DNA of 64,000 bases from Symbiodinium natans. Taxonomy: Eukaryota > Sar > Dinophyceae > Suessiales > Symbiodiniaceae. The DNA is taken from the NCBI GenBank assembly GCA_905221605.1, contig CAJNDS010002208.1, positions 345,688 to 409,687 on the forward strand, given 5' to 3'. This document shows positions 38,787 to 50,700 of this stretch, piece after piece. Positions within the stretch are counted from its first letter, which is position 1, and each line of letters opens with the position of its first letter. The position numbers were made by a program, and so were the translations under genes. Below the pieces are notes generated by a model that saw nothing but the letters and a program-made list of their open reading frames with translations, had not been told where the DNA came from and did no database searches.

Positions 38787-41700
38787 CTTTCATGGCTCAG
38801 CTATGGCCCAAGCGTTTTGCGACAAAAGGTTCAGGTTTCGTGCTACTATCTGAAAGACTCACAACTGTCTCCATGAAAGTCCAGGACCTGATGAAGCCGA
38901 TGCTTCAGAGCATGCTGAGGCATTGAGGCACCAACACTTCCACAGCAGGTTCACTCGATGGCTCCGCCCCTTGTGCCGACACAGGTAGAAGCCGAGTCAC
39001 GCAGTTTTACCATCCAACGTGCTCTCGCAATGTGTGGCCGACCACTACTGTACTATCAGAAAGAAGAGCAGCCTTTCACAGGCCCGGCACAAGCTCAAGC
39101 TAAGAGTCCTTTATGTTCGAGGACTCGAGCTTGCTCGAAAAAGGCGTGGCACAGGCGGCCCAATGCAAAATGCATGCAGCTGCCAGGTTTCTGGACCCTC
39201 AACCCTGACAACCCCCCAAAGCCGCGAACCCTTTTTCTAAGCAGTAGAGTCCTATAGCCCGAACATGGGCTCCGGCGTTCCAGCCGGTCATTCAGCCGGT
39301 CAAGCCTTGCCCAAAGCATTTGATGAGGGGAATTCGAAGGCTTTTCCTGCAGGACTGAGGGTTGGGGATTTAGTGGGGCCCTGTTGCAATGGCACTGCAG
39401 GCACTGCATGTCTGACATTCCACGTAATGATCAGTTTGGGCTTTTCTCATCTTCAAACGCAGCGGTCGAGCCGCTTTCCTACTGCCACAGGGGCAGAACA
39501 GGGACGGAACAATTTCGACACTGCTGGACCACAAAATGCCGGGGAGACATGCCTGGATCAGCATCACTTGGCCTTGAACCCGTCATGACCCGTCCCAATG
39601 CAACACCAGCTCAGTGACAGCTCGGAGTCGGGCAAGCTCTGCGGGGCAGAGGGCCTTGGGCTTCCCAAGAAGGGGGGGAAAGGCGCGTGAGGATTGCTTC
39701 AGGGTTTGGTGGGACCTCCTGGGTTCGAGGGTACTACTCAGACTGATGATGTCGTTCTTCGCCAAAGGGGCCCACACCCTGACCTGACTCGTTTTTTTTG
39801 CACTGAGGCCCGAGGTTTACACCTGAGGTGCAGTGTCAGAATTGCTGGCATGGCATACTGGCTGTTATCATGTCGTACGCCGGCAACTACCCCTTTCAAG
39901 GTGGACATCCTACCTCTCAAAGGAAACACGAAGCATCACCAAGAGGACCCTCGTGTGAGACCTGGTTCTATTGTGCTCTTCCTGCTGGTGCTTGCGAACA
40001 CATGACGGACTTCAATACAAAGTGCCCTTGAATCCCAAACCAAGCCCAAGCTACAGCGAAGCTCGGCCGTGGACCCCTGTTCCAGCCGGCCGGCAAAGCG
40101 ACAGACGCGCCCACCATAGGTGCGAGCCTCAGCGCGGCCGAAGTTTGAGAAAGCCAGTCATGGCTGGGGTGGTTGCAATAGGTGCCTGCAGCAGATCAGG
40201 CGTCCTGGCACCTTACCCGGTGGCAATGTGCAAGTAGAAAAGGGGGCAGCGGTACTTCCAACACTTAGGTCCAAAGCCTCCTTTTTCAAAAGCTGGATCC
40301 TCCGCAAATCGCCTTCAAGGCTCGGCGCATGGCGGGGCCTTGAGACATAGATCCGCCCCGGTTCGGATAGCAATGGCTGAGCATAAGCCACCTTGCATGT
40401 CTATAACTATATGTACATATGTCATGTATACATTACGAGTAGTTCCCTTGCACATGATGGGGCTTAACTTTTGAGTGGAGAGGCTCTTACTGGAGATGGC
40501 TATGCCCCGGGCATCTGGCTTTAGGCTCGGGTGGGCCGTGTTCACATAGACTCAAAATGACGCAAATACATAATGCATGATCGCAGCTGTTAGCTGTCCG
40601 GGTATCAGCCGTGGTATTGGCTGCTAGGACGGGCGGTCCCGGAACACACAGGCAAAGCTCGCTGAGACTCCTGCGACGGAATGCAAAAACACTTCGAGTT
40701 GGACACTAGAGACATCCCTATTGCTCGGCGCGGTCTTTGTATCTGAGTAACCATCCCTATTAGCCTTCCGAGATTCCTATACATGCTGCCTCAACAGACC
40801 CCGCAGCCCCGACCTCGCAGCTGTCGAAAACAGGGTTGGTTTTGCGTTATATCTGTGCCCTAGACTTCGTGGTGCGGCAGCCAGCCCTTACGAATCGACG
40901 CGAACATGTGCACGCAAAACCCTCTAAGTACTAGGCCTTAACTGTCTCCAACACTCTGAACTCCAATCGCAGTTGTCTTCGGAAGCACTGTGGCTTGCCA
41001 TGGTGTGAAGCGAGGCTTGTTGAGCCATCAGAGTGCAGTGGGCAATCCTGCTCCGAGCTTGAGTGTTCTATAGTTTTCTATTTCCGATGTGCTGATCGCT
41101 GCTTCCCCTTCAGGTCCCATCCACAGCATAAACGACAGGCCAAGCACACATGTGCTTATCGCCCACAATCTGATGCTTCCAGATTCCAGGCACGCAGCCT
41201 GGAGACGAGTCTACGAGAGCTTGCGGAAGCGAAGGCTCAATGGATGTCCTGGCTTGTCCGCCGGATGGGACCACAAGACAGGACGGAGCCAAGCAACATG
41301 GCAAGCAGGGAAGCTGCGAGACATTGAGCCTACGCACATCCCTGGCGTAAGGGTCTCGCCGACAGTGGGAAGTCATGTGTCATCCGTGATCTGTGAACTT
41401 TCTACTTTGAGCTGCCAAGGCTATGAGGCATTGCTGGATTGTGGCTAAGTCTTAGCAGATTCTCTCGCTTCTGTCGAAGAGGTCCTTCATAACACGAGCG
41501 CCTCTTCAGAATCCTGCGCATCGTGCAAACTGAAAGCGGGGATGGACCAAGGCCATGCTGGTTTTTTTCGCCCCTTTCAAGACGGGCATGGTTTGACGGA
41601 CAACTCTTTTTTTGAGACTCTAAATGGCAGAGAGAGGATTCGAACATATTCAAACGATGATGCTGTCTTTCTGGGAACGATAGCTGCTTTTCGTCACTCG

Positions 41701-42362
41701 TAGACTTCATTTGGCGGCGCAGCGCTACAGATGCTAGATGCTAAGGAAGCATTCGAAATAGATTTTGCACTTCCTGCCTAAGACCTAAGTTGTGCCTGCT
41801 CTCGTGGCCATGCATGAAGCACCTCTGATCAAGATGACGTGGAGAGCCAGCTGCCCTGTAGTAACCAACTCCACTTGCATTGGTCCATCCGCACTGGAGC
41901 AACAAAGGCTGCGCTTGCGCAGGCTTGTGCATCAGAGGCCTGCAGTCCCATCTCCGCTAATGACCCATCAGTTGCGCTTTAGGCCTTTATGCACATGACA
42001 TCATGTCACTGTGTGATACATCGCTGCTTTGAGATGGACTTGGGCCTTGCTAATGACTCTCTGTCCGGGCCCGCTCGAAGCCGCGGTCCCATGCCATGCT
42101 CCACAACACTCATTCACTGCAGCAACAGTTACTGCGAGCTGCTACCGTTTGCTACTGTACCACAAGGGCTTCTTTGTTTTGATCTACGCAACGCTTGAAG
42201 AAGCAAAAAAACCCGGTGTGGTAGTGCGTTACACCCAAGGCCCGATCGACTGGTGTGCTTGCCATGGACTAGGTGTGGCGCGTTTGGTTCGTGTAGGATC
42301 CGGTTACCTTACTGTCCTTACTGAAGTGGTCACTTTGCCACAGGGGATCCGGCGAAACAAGC

Positions 42363-42397
42363 TTCTCAAATTTCGAGAGCCCCAAGCACTCCTTAGC
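42363..42397 (-). CDS. Possible internal exon of the unidentified 38.7-44.3 kb gene
   Basis: After GCGGAG the minus strand reads AKECLGLSKFE(K) in phase 0 and ends at a GC or GA donor. It fits in phase after the 44233-44316 exon. The frame stays open further (LVSPDPLWQSDHFSKDSK), so the end is uncertain. No family recognised. Confidence 0.3.
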
Positions 42398-44232
42398 CTC
42401 CGCAGAGGGCATGGGATCCGCATTCGCCGCTAAGCTGCCGGTCACGAATGAACTACGGGCAACCACCGGCCGGATACTGCAGCTTTGAAAAACTGCGTGG
42501 GGCAAGAGCCCGCACCGGGAGTGCGAGTGCTTCTACAGCAAGCAGTTAGGGCCACTTTCACCCTTTTTCTCGGCGCTTCTTTTGTATCTTCCCCATCTAG
42601 TCGGTACCTAAACCGCTCCCACACCCTTGGCCCTAGACGAACCCAGGCTCAGCCCTTTGCACGGGCATAACCTACAAGCCCTGAAAATGCGCACAACTGG
42701 CATCCTGAACCTGAATCCACAAAAAGCCCTGCTCACACTTCACTTCTGGTGCGGGACGTTGCTTCGGTGTCGGATGGAGCGCCACTCGTCGCTGTAGCAT
42801 GATGCATCCCTCCCGTGCAGGAACTCCTTCCGGGGATTTGCAACCTTCAGACATAATCCCAAGCATTAGCTGTTGTAGGTATGTCTGGCCAACTCGCATC
42901 GGGGAGAAAGAGGCGAAGCTCTCGCGTATAGTATCTAAACTGTCTCTTCAAAACCTGTTTGTCTATCAACACCAGGCCGCACCCCCTTTTGAGCCCTCGT
43001 CCTTCTAACTACTTCGCGATTCATTAGACTCAGCAGGCCTGAACGGGAGAGCTGAAGAAAACGGATATAATATAGGAGATCTGTGGCACGAGAGACCTTG
43101 AAATTTAAGTCCTGCGTGGATGATTCAAGTGCCACAGAGGCCCTATCAGAAAAGAACCACTGACCGCGGACCCAGCTGGGTTCATCGGGCCGAAGCCACA
43201 AGCAAGTAGAGTCAGTAGAGACCTGAACAATCTGAACAGCTTACTCGAGTGCCACCGCAAGCGAAAAGCTACTGCACCCCGTTCACCCAGCAATTGCTGA
43301 AGCAAAGAATCCACTGGCCCCCTCATCAGGCCCATGCCTAAATCTATCGCTGACAGAGGCTCAGAACAGCAGAACCGCTCGGAGCCGCTCGGAAGCACGA
43401 AAAACGTCTTAACTTCGCATGGCATAGGAGCAGATCATATTCAAGCATCTGCTTGGTTTTGTACTATACATGTATGTGCTTCCCGCGGCTGTAGCGCAGG
43501 GATCTCAGGTCTCAGCGCTGGAACTTGCTGGAGCCCTGCAGCTTTCTGTAACCGATAGAAAAAACAGGACCCGCCTTCCCGCGCATGCGGTCCAGGCTGC
43601 AAGAATCTGATTTTTGAAGATAAAAAAGATTCCATTACCTCCTCGAGCGAAGACAGCATGTCAGGACTTCGAAAGCCCCAACAGGGCCTAGCAACCCACC
43701 TCAAACTGCTGTGGCAGCCTTGAATTGCATGCGCGGTGCCGGGGGGTTCGAATTTCCGCGTCCCTTGTGGGGTTCTCGATCACTCCACTTCCAGGCTAAG
43801 TGATTTTGATCCGCATGAAGGAAATAACCGTATCATCATGAAACAACCATGTCATCATGAATAACATAGCATTCCGAACATGGACCCGAAAAACACAGAA
43901 CCAAGACACTGGGTGTGCAACATTCTTACATGCTGTGTCGCACGGTGTCATGCACGTGCTCTAGGCTTCTCTTGCGCAAGGTGGTGAGGCTTGGGAGTCT
44001 TGTCGAAAGCCCGTCCTACCTCTATGTACAACCAGGTTCTGGTTCATGCAGATAATCCGGGCCAGCCTGAAGCAGCCAAAGTTTGCGCAATGTCAGAACA
44101 GGCCCCCACAGACGCTTCACTGCTTAGAGCCCCTGGCATCCGAGGTTCTCCCAGGGTCCCATTTCGCCTTCAACTTCTTCGGTTGACTTGGCCAACTCTG
44201 CAACGACCCCCAGGTTAGAATCGGCCTGAAGC

Positions 44233-44316
44233 CTCCGCCAACAGGCCCATGAACTCCAACGCGAGCCTCTTCCGATCCTTCAGCACTGCGAGAAACATGG
44301 TTTGGATCCCGGCCGC
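44233..44316 (-). CDS. Probable exon of the unidentified 38.7-44.3 kb gene
   Basis: Minus strand, GGCTGAG acceptor, 28 codons in phase 0, GC donor (GCTTCAGG). It reads AAGIQTMFLAVLKDRKRL and ALEFMGLLAE, an amphipathic helix pair resembling helical-repeat proteins but not assignable. A relict spliced-leader-like sequence lies at 44860-44873 on the same strand, about 540 bp upstream. Confidence 0.4.
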
Positions 44317-44511
44317 CTCAGCCACTCTCTCAGGACGGAAAACGTATCTTCGAAGTGATCCAGGACATAGGAGTAGAATAACGCATAAAGAGACACAGAG
44401 GTAGAGAGAAAGGTGCATAGTTCGGGAGACAATTGAGGTTGAGGTTTCTTCGGTCACTGGGTGTTCACTCCGATCTTCGTTCTTGCTGGACCGGTCCCAG
44501 TTACGGGTCGG

Positions 44512-44537
44512 CCCCCCCCCCCCCCCCCCCCCCCCCC
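44512..44537. repeat. Poly-C run (C26)
   Basis: Uninterrupted run of 26 C on the plus strand (G26 in a minus-strand transcript). Confidence 0.95.
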
Positions 44538-44859
44538 GTGGCTACTAAAGATAGAAACCCAAAGCAAAGGCTGTTGGGAAACAGAGCATAGACATGACAG
44601 ATGGACTGGTGTCTTTAACAGACCCTCCCGTTGGGCCATCGATTCACCTTCATAGATCTTACTGATGTCAACGTCTCTGTCGTTCTTCCTTGCGTTGTTA
44701 TTGCTCATCTTGTTATCAGTATTCTTCTCTCTCTCTCTCTCCCCTCTGATCAAAGTATCGTGTCCAGGTCAGTACAGTACATTGTCATTGATAACAATGC
44801 TGTACACTTGGAAGGAAGCAACTGAGAACGTAAAATGCAATCAAACAAAACACAAGCAG

Positions 44860-44873
44860 CTTGAGCCAAATTG
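44860..44873 (-). other. Relict dinoflagellate spliced-leader 3' end
   Basis: Minus strand CAATTTGGCTCAAG matches 13 of 14 bases of the 3' end of the conserved dinoflagellate spliced leader (CATTTTGGCTCAAG). Such genomic relicts are known to mark genes that passed through trans-spliced mRNA and were re-inserted. No intact 22-nt leader is present, so this could still be chance. Confidence 0.4.
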
Positions 44874-45384
44874 CTCAGCTAAAGAGCAAGAATGTTGAAT
44901 GTATCTCTGTCTCTCAAGTTCCTAGACTCTCAGCGTGGTCTCCGTCTAACACTCCTTTCTGTACATACTCAGTACCTCGCAATTTCTTGTCGGATAGGAA
45001 AAGTGATTTTCCTTTCTGCGCCTTGTAGGGCACAAAGCCCCCCGTGCATTGCCAGACGCATGACCATCATTACTTCTGCTAACCGAAGCCATGAGTTGAA
45101 CTTGATCGTTAACATCTGTCTGTCTTCTCTTGTCTGAGAATGGTCGCAGTCGTCATCCTTTCCCTGTTTCCACAAACACTGCACCTTATGCTCCCGCTTG
45201 CGGGCGACCCTTCATGTTATCCCTGCTAACATACTTTCAGGGGGAACATGCCAACTGAAGCCCAGCGGCCAAAATGCGGCAGCTGGCATCCTTGACTCGA
45301 ATAACGTGCGCTTTTCTCCGGCATGCTGTTTGCAGATTCAGGAAGGCTTTTGAAGGATTGGCACTCGGGTCTAAATGCCCCTTG

Positions 45385-45450
45385 GCGTGTGCGTGTGCGT
45401 GTGCGCGTGCGCGTGCGCGCGTGCGGGTGCGGGTGGGTGGGTGGGTGGGT

Positions 45451-45501
<51 letters not shown>
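45385..45501. repeat. Alternating purine-pyrimidine tract (GTGTGC)n-(GGGT)n-(GT)n
   Basis: GTGTGC/GTGCGC repeats pass into GGGT repeats and then about 22 GT dinucleotides. The alternating GC/GT pattern is the type that favours Z-DNA. Confidence 0.95.
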
Positions 45502-45503
<2 letters not shown>

Positions 45504-46864
45504 TGGCGGGCTTTAGGCTTTGTACTGTTGCCGCTCAGATGGGTCGGCGGGCCATGTCTACAACCTTACAACCTACCCCAAGACTCCAAGCATCCAAAAG
45601 GCATGTGTAGTGAACCCCTTACTTCATCCTGAGCTACTTTCTACTACAGCGAAGGGCTTGGGCAAAGCAGACGCAAAATTCAATGCAACAGTACGCCACA
45701 TCACCCCTCATCACGCAGCTGGACAAGCCCCTGTACACCTGCTTGCAAGGCTAAGTGGCGGAACACCGCCGTGCAGTGCTGGGACGGGGGCTGCCTGGGT
45801 TCACAAAGCACATCCCAGGCCTAAACCTGCTACATTCAGGATTGAAGATGCGGAGCTTGGTGTGATGGGCGGTATGAGACTTCTAGTCTTCTACACAAAT
45901 CCCCAGCTACCAGCCCCAAAAGGGTCCAAATGGAGCTCAGATGCGGCCGAAGGATGCCAGGGGCTCTGGGGCACCTGGGAGACCCCCCCCCTCCCCCCCA
46001 AACATGATCGCTCTGTTTCACTGCCCTCAAGAATGCGAAAGGTTAAACTGGCAGGGTTGAGGGCTCGCAATCCTTCAACTCCTTCGCAACTTAAGCACAC
46101 GTCCAAACCCTCCCCAAGCCGAGGGGCCTGGTGGGCATGGTGTGGGGGCATCGGCGGAAGCGCCCTCAGCAGCTTATGTGGTCGGAAGAAAGTTACATTG
46201 GCTTTAAGGGTGTCGTGCACAGCTTAGCTACAGATTGCCGGACCATAACTACGCCCCAGCACCCTGTACCCTGAACGACGAACATGTGTTCCGTGACGCT
46301 GTGCTAGGGTTGAGGAGGAAGCCTATAAAACCCAACTTCGCCCTCCGGTGTCCGCAGAGCCTCGTGAGGCTTCAGGCACACCACCCGCCCTCAATGAACA
46401 GCCCGGCCCCCAGCCCCATCTCTCTGCAATCGCCCCTTTTTCACCGCCGTGGAGCTGGAACAACCAAGCATGGTTTGGCTTCATAAGGAACGTCCGGCCA
46501 AGCACCGATCTATGCTATGCCCACTCAATTCGGGGCGTCATTCCTATCTTCAGGTCCCTTTAGACCGTTTCCGACCCTACAGCCACGGCAGATGCACCGC
46601 TGAACGGGAGCTGGCTGGCAGAGCCCTCTACAAGTCGGCCTGGCCGCCCGTGGCAATCTCCTGGGACACGGCAAGTGGCTCTTCACTGTACTGTTTCTCG
46701 CAGGTTGGGAGAAGATGCAACCAACTTGCTGAGAGGTATTTTTTTGTGGCTCTCAATCCGTTATGAGCAAGCTAGGCCTTTCTCGCCGACTGTGAAGTGC
46801 GGGCCTTGCCACATGTCGGGAGTTCAGAATGATGAATTGTGTTTTTTAAAAATGAAACCTCATT

Positions 46865-47744
46865 CTAGCAAGGCTCCCAGGATGAGAGGATGTGCGAGAT
46901 GATCTCCGGAACCCCTTCGTCTTTCTTCACCTCGGCTACGGGCCACGGAGAGCAAATTCGAGAACGGGTGCATCTCAGCAGAAGCTCCAAAAAGCTGCGA
47001 GAAAGTCCATACAGAGGATCTTTGCTCGAAGTCTCACCTGCTCCAGGCTAGGTCCCGGGCGCATGTTCAGGAACCAAGGGAGACGGACAGTTCATGATAG
47101 CTTCGCTCCGAGACAGAAAGAGACAGAGAGACACATACACGCACACACACACACACACACCCAATCACACGTGCTCACAAGCGAACACGCAAAAACACAA
47201 AAACACAGAGAGAGAGAGAGAGTCGGACATGACACAGACACGGACACAGACATGGACCCACACACAGGCACAGACAAAGACACGGACCCGGACGCAGACG
47301 CAGACCCACAGCCACACAGACACACCTCTCTCTATTCTTCTTCTGCTGAACAGCGAAGGGGCCCCGCAGGGGAAGGCCGCGTGAGATTGCGGCCCGATTG
47401 ACTCATTGGTCACTTTGTGGGCCGTGTTGGGGTTTACGAAAGCCCCTTTGTAGTTTGCTCTCAGAAGTCGAGCTACAGGAAGTGGTCTTCCCGGTCTTCT
47501 TGGTTTGGCGCTCTCTCTCCTTCTTCTTCTTCTTCTTCTTCTTCTTCTTCTTCTTCTTCTTCTTCTTCTTCTTCTTCTTCTTCTTCTTCTTCTTCTTCTT
47601 CTTCTTCTTCTTCTTCTTCTTCTTCTTCTTCTTCCCAGCCAAGAGGGCCCCCTAAAAGGGAACCCCCGCCACTCTGGCCCGCCGCTGTCTGGCGGTGTGG
47701 TGCGGAACCCCCCTTCGACTCATTGGTCCATTGGAGGGGCCTCT

Positions 47745-47779
<35 letters not shown>

Positions 47780-50700
47780 GTACTGTCTTACTCTTGACTG
47801 CCTCGCTCTGGCAGACACATTCCTGGCGTCGCGAGAAGGGGTGGGAGGCGCGAGCGCGGGCGGGAGGGTCCGGGAAGGGGGGTGACCTGGCCCCTGATCC
47901 AGCCAATGGAGACTGCATGTCCCGGTGCGCAACTTCATCCGACCCTTTACTGAAAACTCTCGGCCTGAATTCATCACAAACCTTAAATTTTCATGAGCAA
48001 GACAAGCATCCGAAGAAAACACCGTCGGACCAGAGCCACGCATCTTCTTTGCATCTCCTAAGTTGAAAACCCGGTCAAATGCTGACTGAGCGAAAGCCCA
48101 TCGTGGAAAGCTGCCCTACTTCTTGAACCATCCGACGTTCCCCTCATTTTTGGTGGAAACTGTCCTAGCTCGGGGGCCCACGGCCCCATTCCTCACCAAG
48201 AGAAGACGTCTAATTCCACAGCGCGGCGGTCCATGACTCCCAAGTCTGCACCGACAGCCTGCGTGCTGCACGACGAGGTGGCTGATAAAAAAGCTAGCCA
48301 AAGAAGTGGATGCGTTTCTCTCATGGGGATTTGAATTTACGAAACGGGCCGGCAGGACCTAGAACGAAAGTTAGTATAATGCACCTACCATGAAAACCGA
48401 CAGAGAGCCTCAGCAAGGTCAATCTTGTTGATGACAAGGAGGTCAGACTGCCTCAGCAGACTGGCAACCAATGAAGCTTGCTTGCTAGGAAAAAGGCCAT
48501 GGATTTCGGTGCTGTCGGATCTTGTTTTCTGCGCCTCCCCTATGGTTCTGCAGGCGAGTTACCTTGACAGTTGAACTAGAACCGCCTGCCGTCTTCACTT
48601 TGGGGTTGTCGCTTTGCGAGGGCACCCTACTATTCTCCAGAACAACTAGCATCTCTGATAAAGGCTCCTGTCCCTTGGTTTTGGCTGTCGCTCTCACAGG
48701 CTAAGCCGACGAAGGATTCTGCGAGTGTGTAGCAATAGCAAGGCGAGAGCCTGAAAGCGAAGGTGACATGCGGTGAGATAGACTTCCACAGCTTCCGAAC
48801 TCCAAGCCACGCGCTTCAAAGGCTCAGGGTTCGAGAAAAAAACTTTTGTGTCTCTCAACCTCCCGCACCTTTCCCGGGAATCAAGGAGACCCTTCGTCTC
48901 CAAGACCTTTTTGAATCAGCAATCCCCCCTTGTCTCAGTCTCTGAGCTCCAAGTCCTAAGAGAAATTACCTGTTCTAGTACTGTTCTAGCTGGTTAAAAG
49001 CTCGGCTGCGTGATTCCAGGACCACCTTTGCGTGGCACCTGGAGGGCGGAGGCGTTTCTTGCACAATGAGGCGAGGCACCTTGCGAAACCCTCGTCTGGC
49101 CTCAAATTTTCGGGAGCGCGTTCGGTGTGGACCATACGAGCTAGAGCCCAAACCGTTCGAAAAATTGGGACTGCATGCCCCCGAATCCGAAGCTAGCCTT
49201 GCAGAGGGTCAGTCTTCAAATGCCTCACCAAAGCGGGCGGTTGGCTGCCGCCCGCGTATTAGCATTCTCGGATAGTAAAGAGGGTTTGGAATTTGGGCCA
49301 CCTGCCTAGCTGACCAGGTCGCAGTGCGGGGGCAGACGCGTGAAACTGACGACTCTTCTTCGAATGCTGTTACAAACTGGGCACGCAAGCATCTGAGGGG
49401 GGTTTAGGTTCAGGTTTGACTCAGATCCACGGTGGAGAACCCTCTGTTGCCTTGTCACCTCCAGCCACATCAATGACGTAGATCCTCAACAGTCGCGGGG
49501 GTTTGAGGAATTAGGGCTTTGGGGGCTTGGGGCTTCCTGACTTGAGGATGCTTCAGGGGCTCCAAGGTACGGGGTATAGTAACTCACGACCCGAGTCGAG
49601 GATTGGAATTCATGAGTTTTCTGCCATCGGCGCACTCCCCTCGTGTTTTAGGGCTTTAGGGTTTTAGCACGTTCAGACCTTGTGGGTGTTTAGGGCTAAG
49701 GGTACTCCGCGAAAGCTTTTGCCCACGCGGAATTTTCCCGTTACACAGTGGACCTCGATCGACACCCAAGGGACGCGACGCAAGAGACCAGAAGACTAGG
49801 GTGACCAGAGTCTGAAGACCACAGGAGGCGCCACTGAAGGCGCTACGAACCATGAGACACCGAGACTCGCCCGCATGTCACCTTGCAAAGGTCACCAACT
49901 CCACCCATCGCAGGTCTACGTCGGCCTAAACACAAGGAGAGGTAAAGGACACGGCATGGACAGCATCTGCTGTTATCTCGTCCAGCATATTTGGTCCACA
50001 GTCCAAAACTCTTCCCGAGACCATCCCTATCGAAACTCGTTTGTTTCCCACACCGCGAAATCGTAAGATGATCCTGAGAGCGAACCTCATGGGTTACTCG
50101 GCCCTTGCAAAGTCGAGCCCGAAGCCCACTCCTATTGTATTTTGATGGTCTGTCATGCAGTCTCCTCGTTGACAGGTTTTTGTGCAGGAAAAGGAAGGCT
50201 GTGAGGGAAAATGTTGGCGCTATAGAGTGTCCATCGACCCACATGCATCACAATCACTCGTCCGCAGGCACGTGACATTACACTTACCCTCACACTCTAC
50301 CCCCAGCCACAAATCGCAAGCCGAGGCGCGTGTAATCGGCCAATTCGCGGGAAAAGTTGGCGGCCAGGTTGTCCCCACCGCTCTCGCATATGAGGAGCCT
50401 TGGTCTTGTGCGGTTTTCGCTTCGGTGGGACAAGGGGATCTGCACACAGAGCCGTGCAAAAACTCTGGCACACTCGAATGCCAGCTTCTTCCCTTTTCGA
50501 GATTGCAACCTCAAATCATATTCACGTTTAGCTGCTGCACTCCCGAGTGCTGCTCCGTGAGCGCCTCGTGTGGATGCAAGGCATGGAGTTGTGGTTCTCG
50601 GCCCGGGGGCTGCATTCTTTGCAGTGGCACTACGATACGATGCCCTGACTGAAGCTCTGACTTCAGCATATTCGTACACAGTGCCCTCAAGGCTTCAGGG

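Larger units (their letters stand above)
44317..46864. other. Spacer between ureG and the unidentified gene
   Basis: No gene recognised with confidence. It contains the C26 run, a (CT)n patch near 44724-44742, the spliced-leader-like relict at 44860-44873 and the long alternating GT/GC/GGGT tract at 45385-45501. The 235-codon plus-strand frame at 45520-46227 has no recognisable domain. Confidence 0.5.

Noticed and set aside
41625-41648. Minus-strand TTCGAATCCTCTCTCTGCCA, like a tRNA 3' end
   Set aside because: The 5' half (acceptor GGCAGAG, D-arm and anticodon arm) is absent in the 75 bases before it; at most a tRNA fragment.
43735-43775. GGTTCGAATTTCC, B-box-like
   Set aside because: No A box or foldable cloverleaf around it.
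45520-46227. 235-codon plus-strand ORF
   Set aside because: No recognisable motif, wrong strand for the gene block and no splice-consistent context; likely chance in GC-rich DNA.
47398-47885. Poly-Phe, poly-Ser, poly-Leu and poly-Lys ORFs
   Set aside because: Translations of the TTC/GAA repeat in the last ureG intron.
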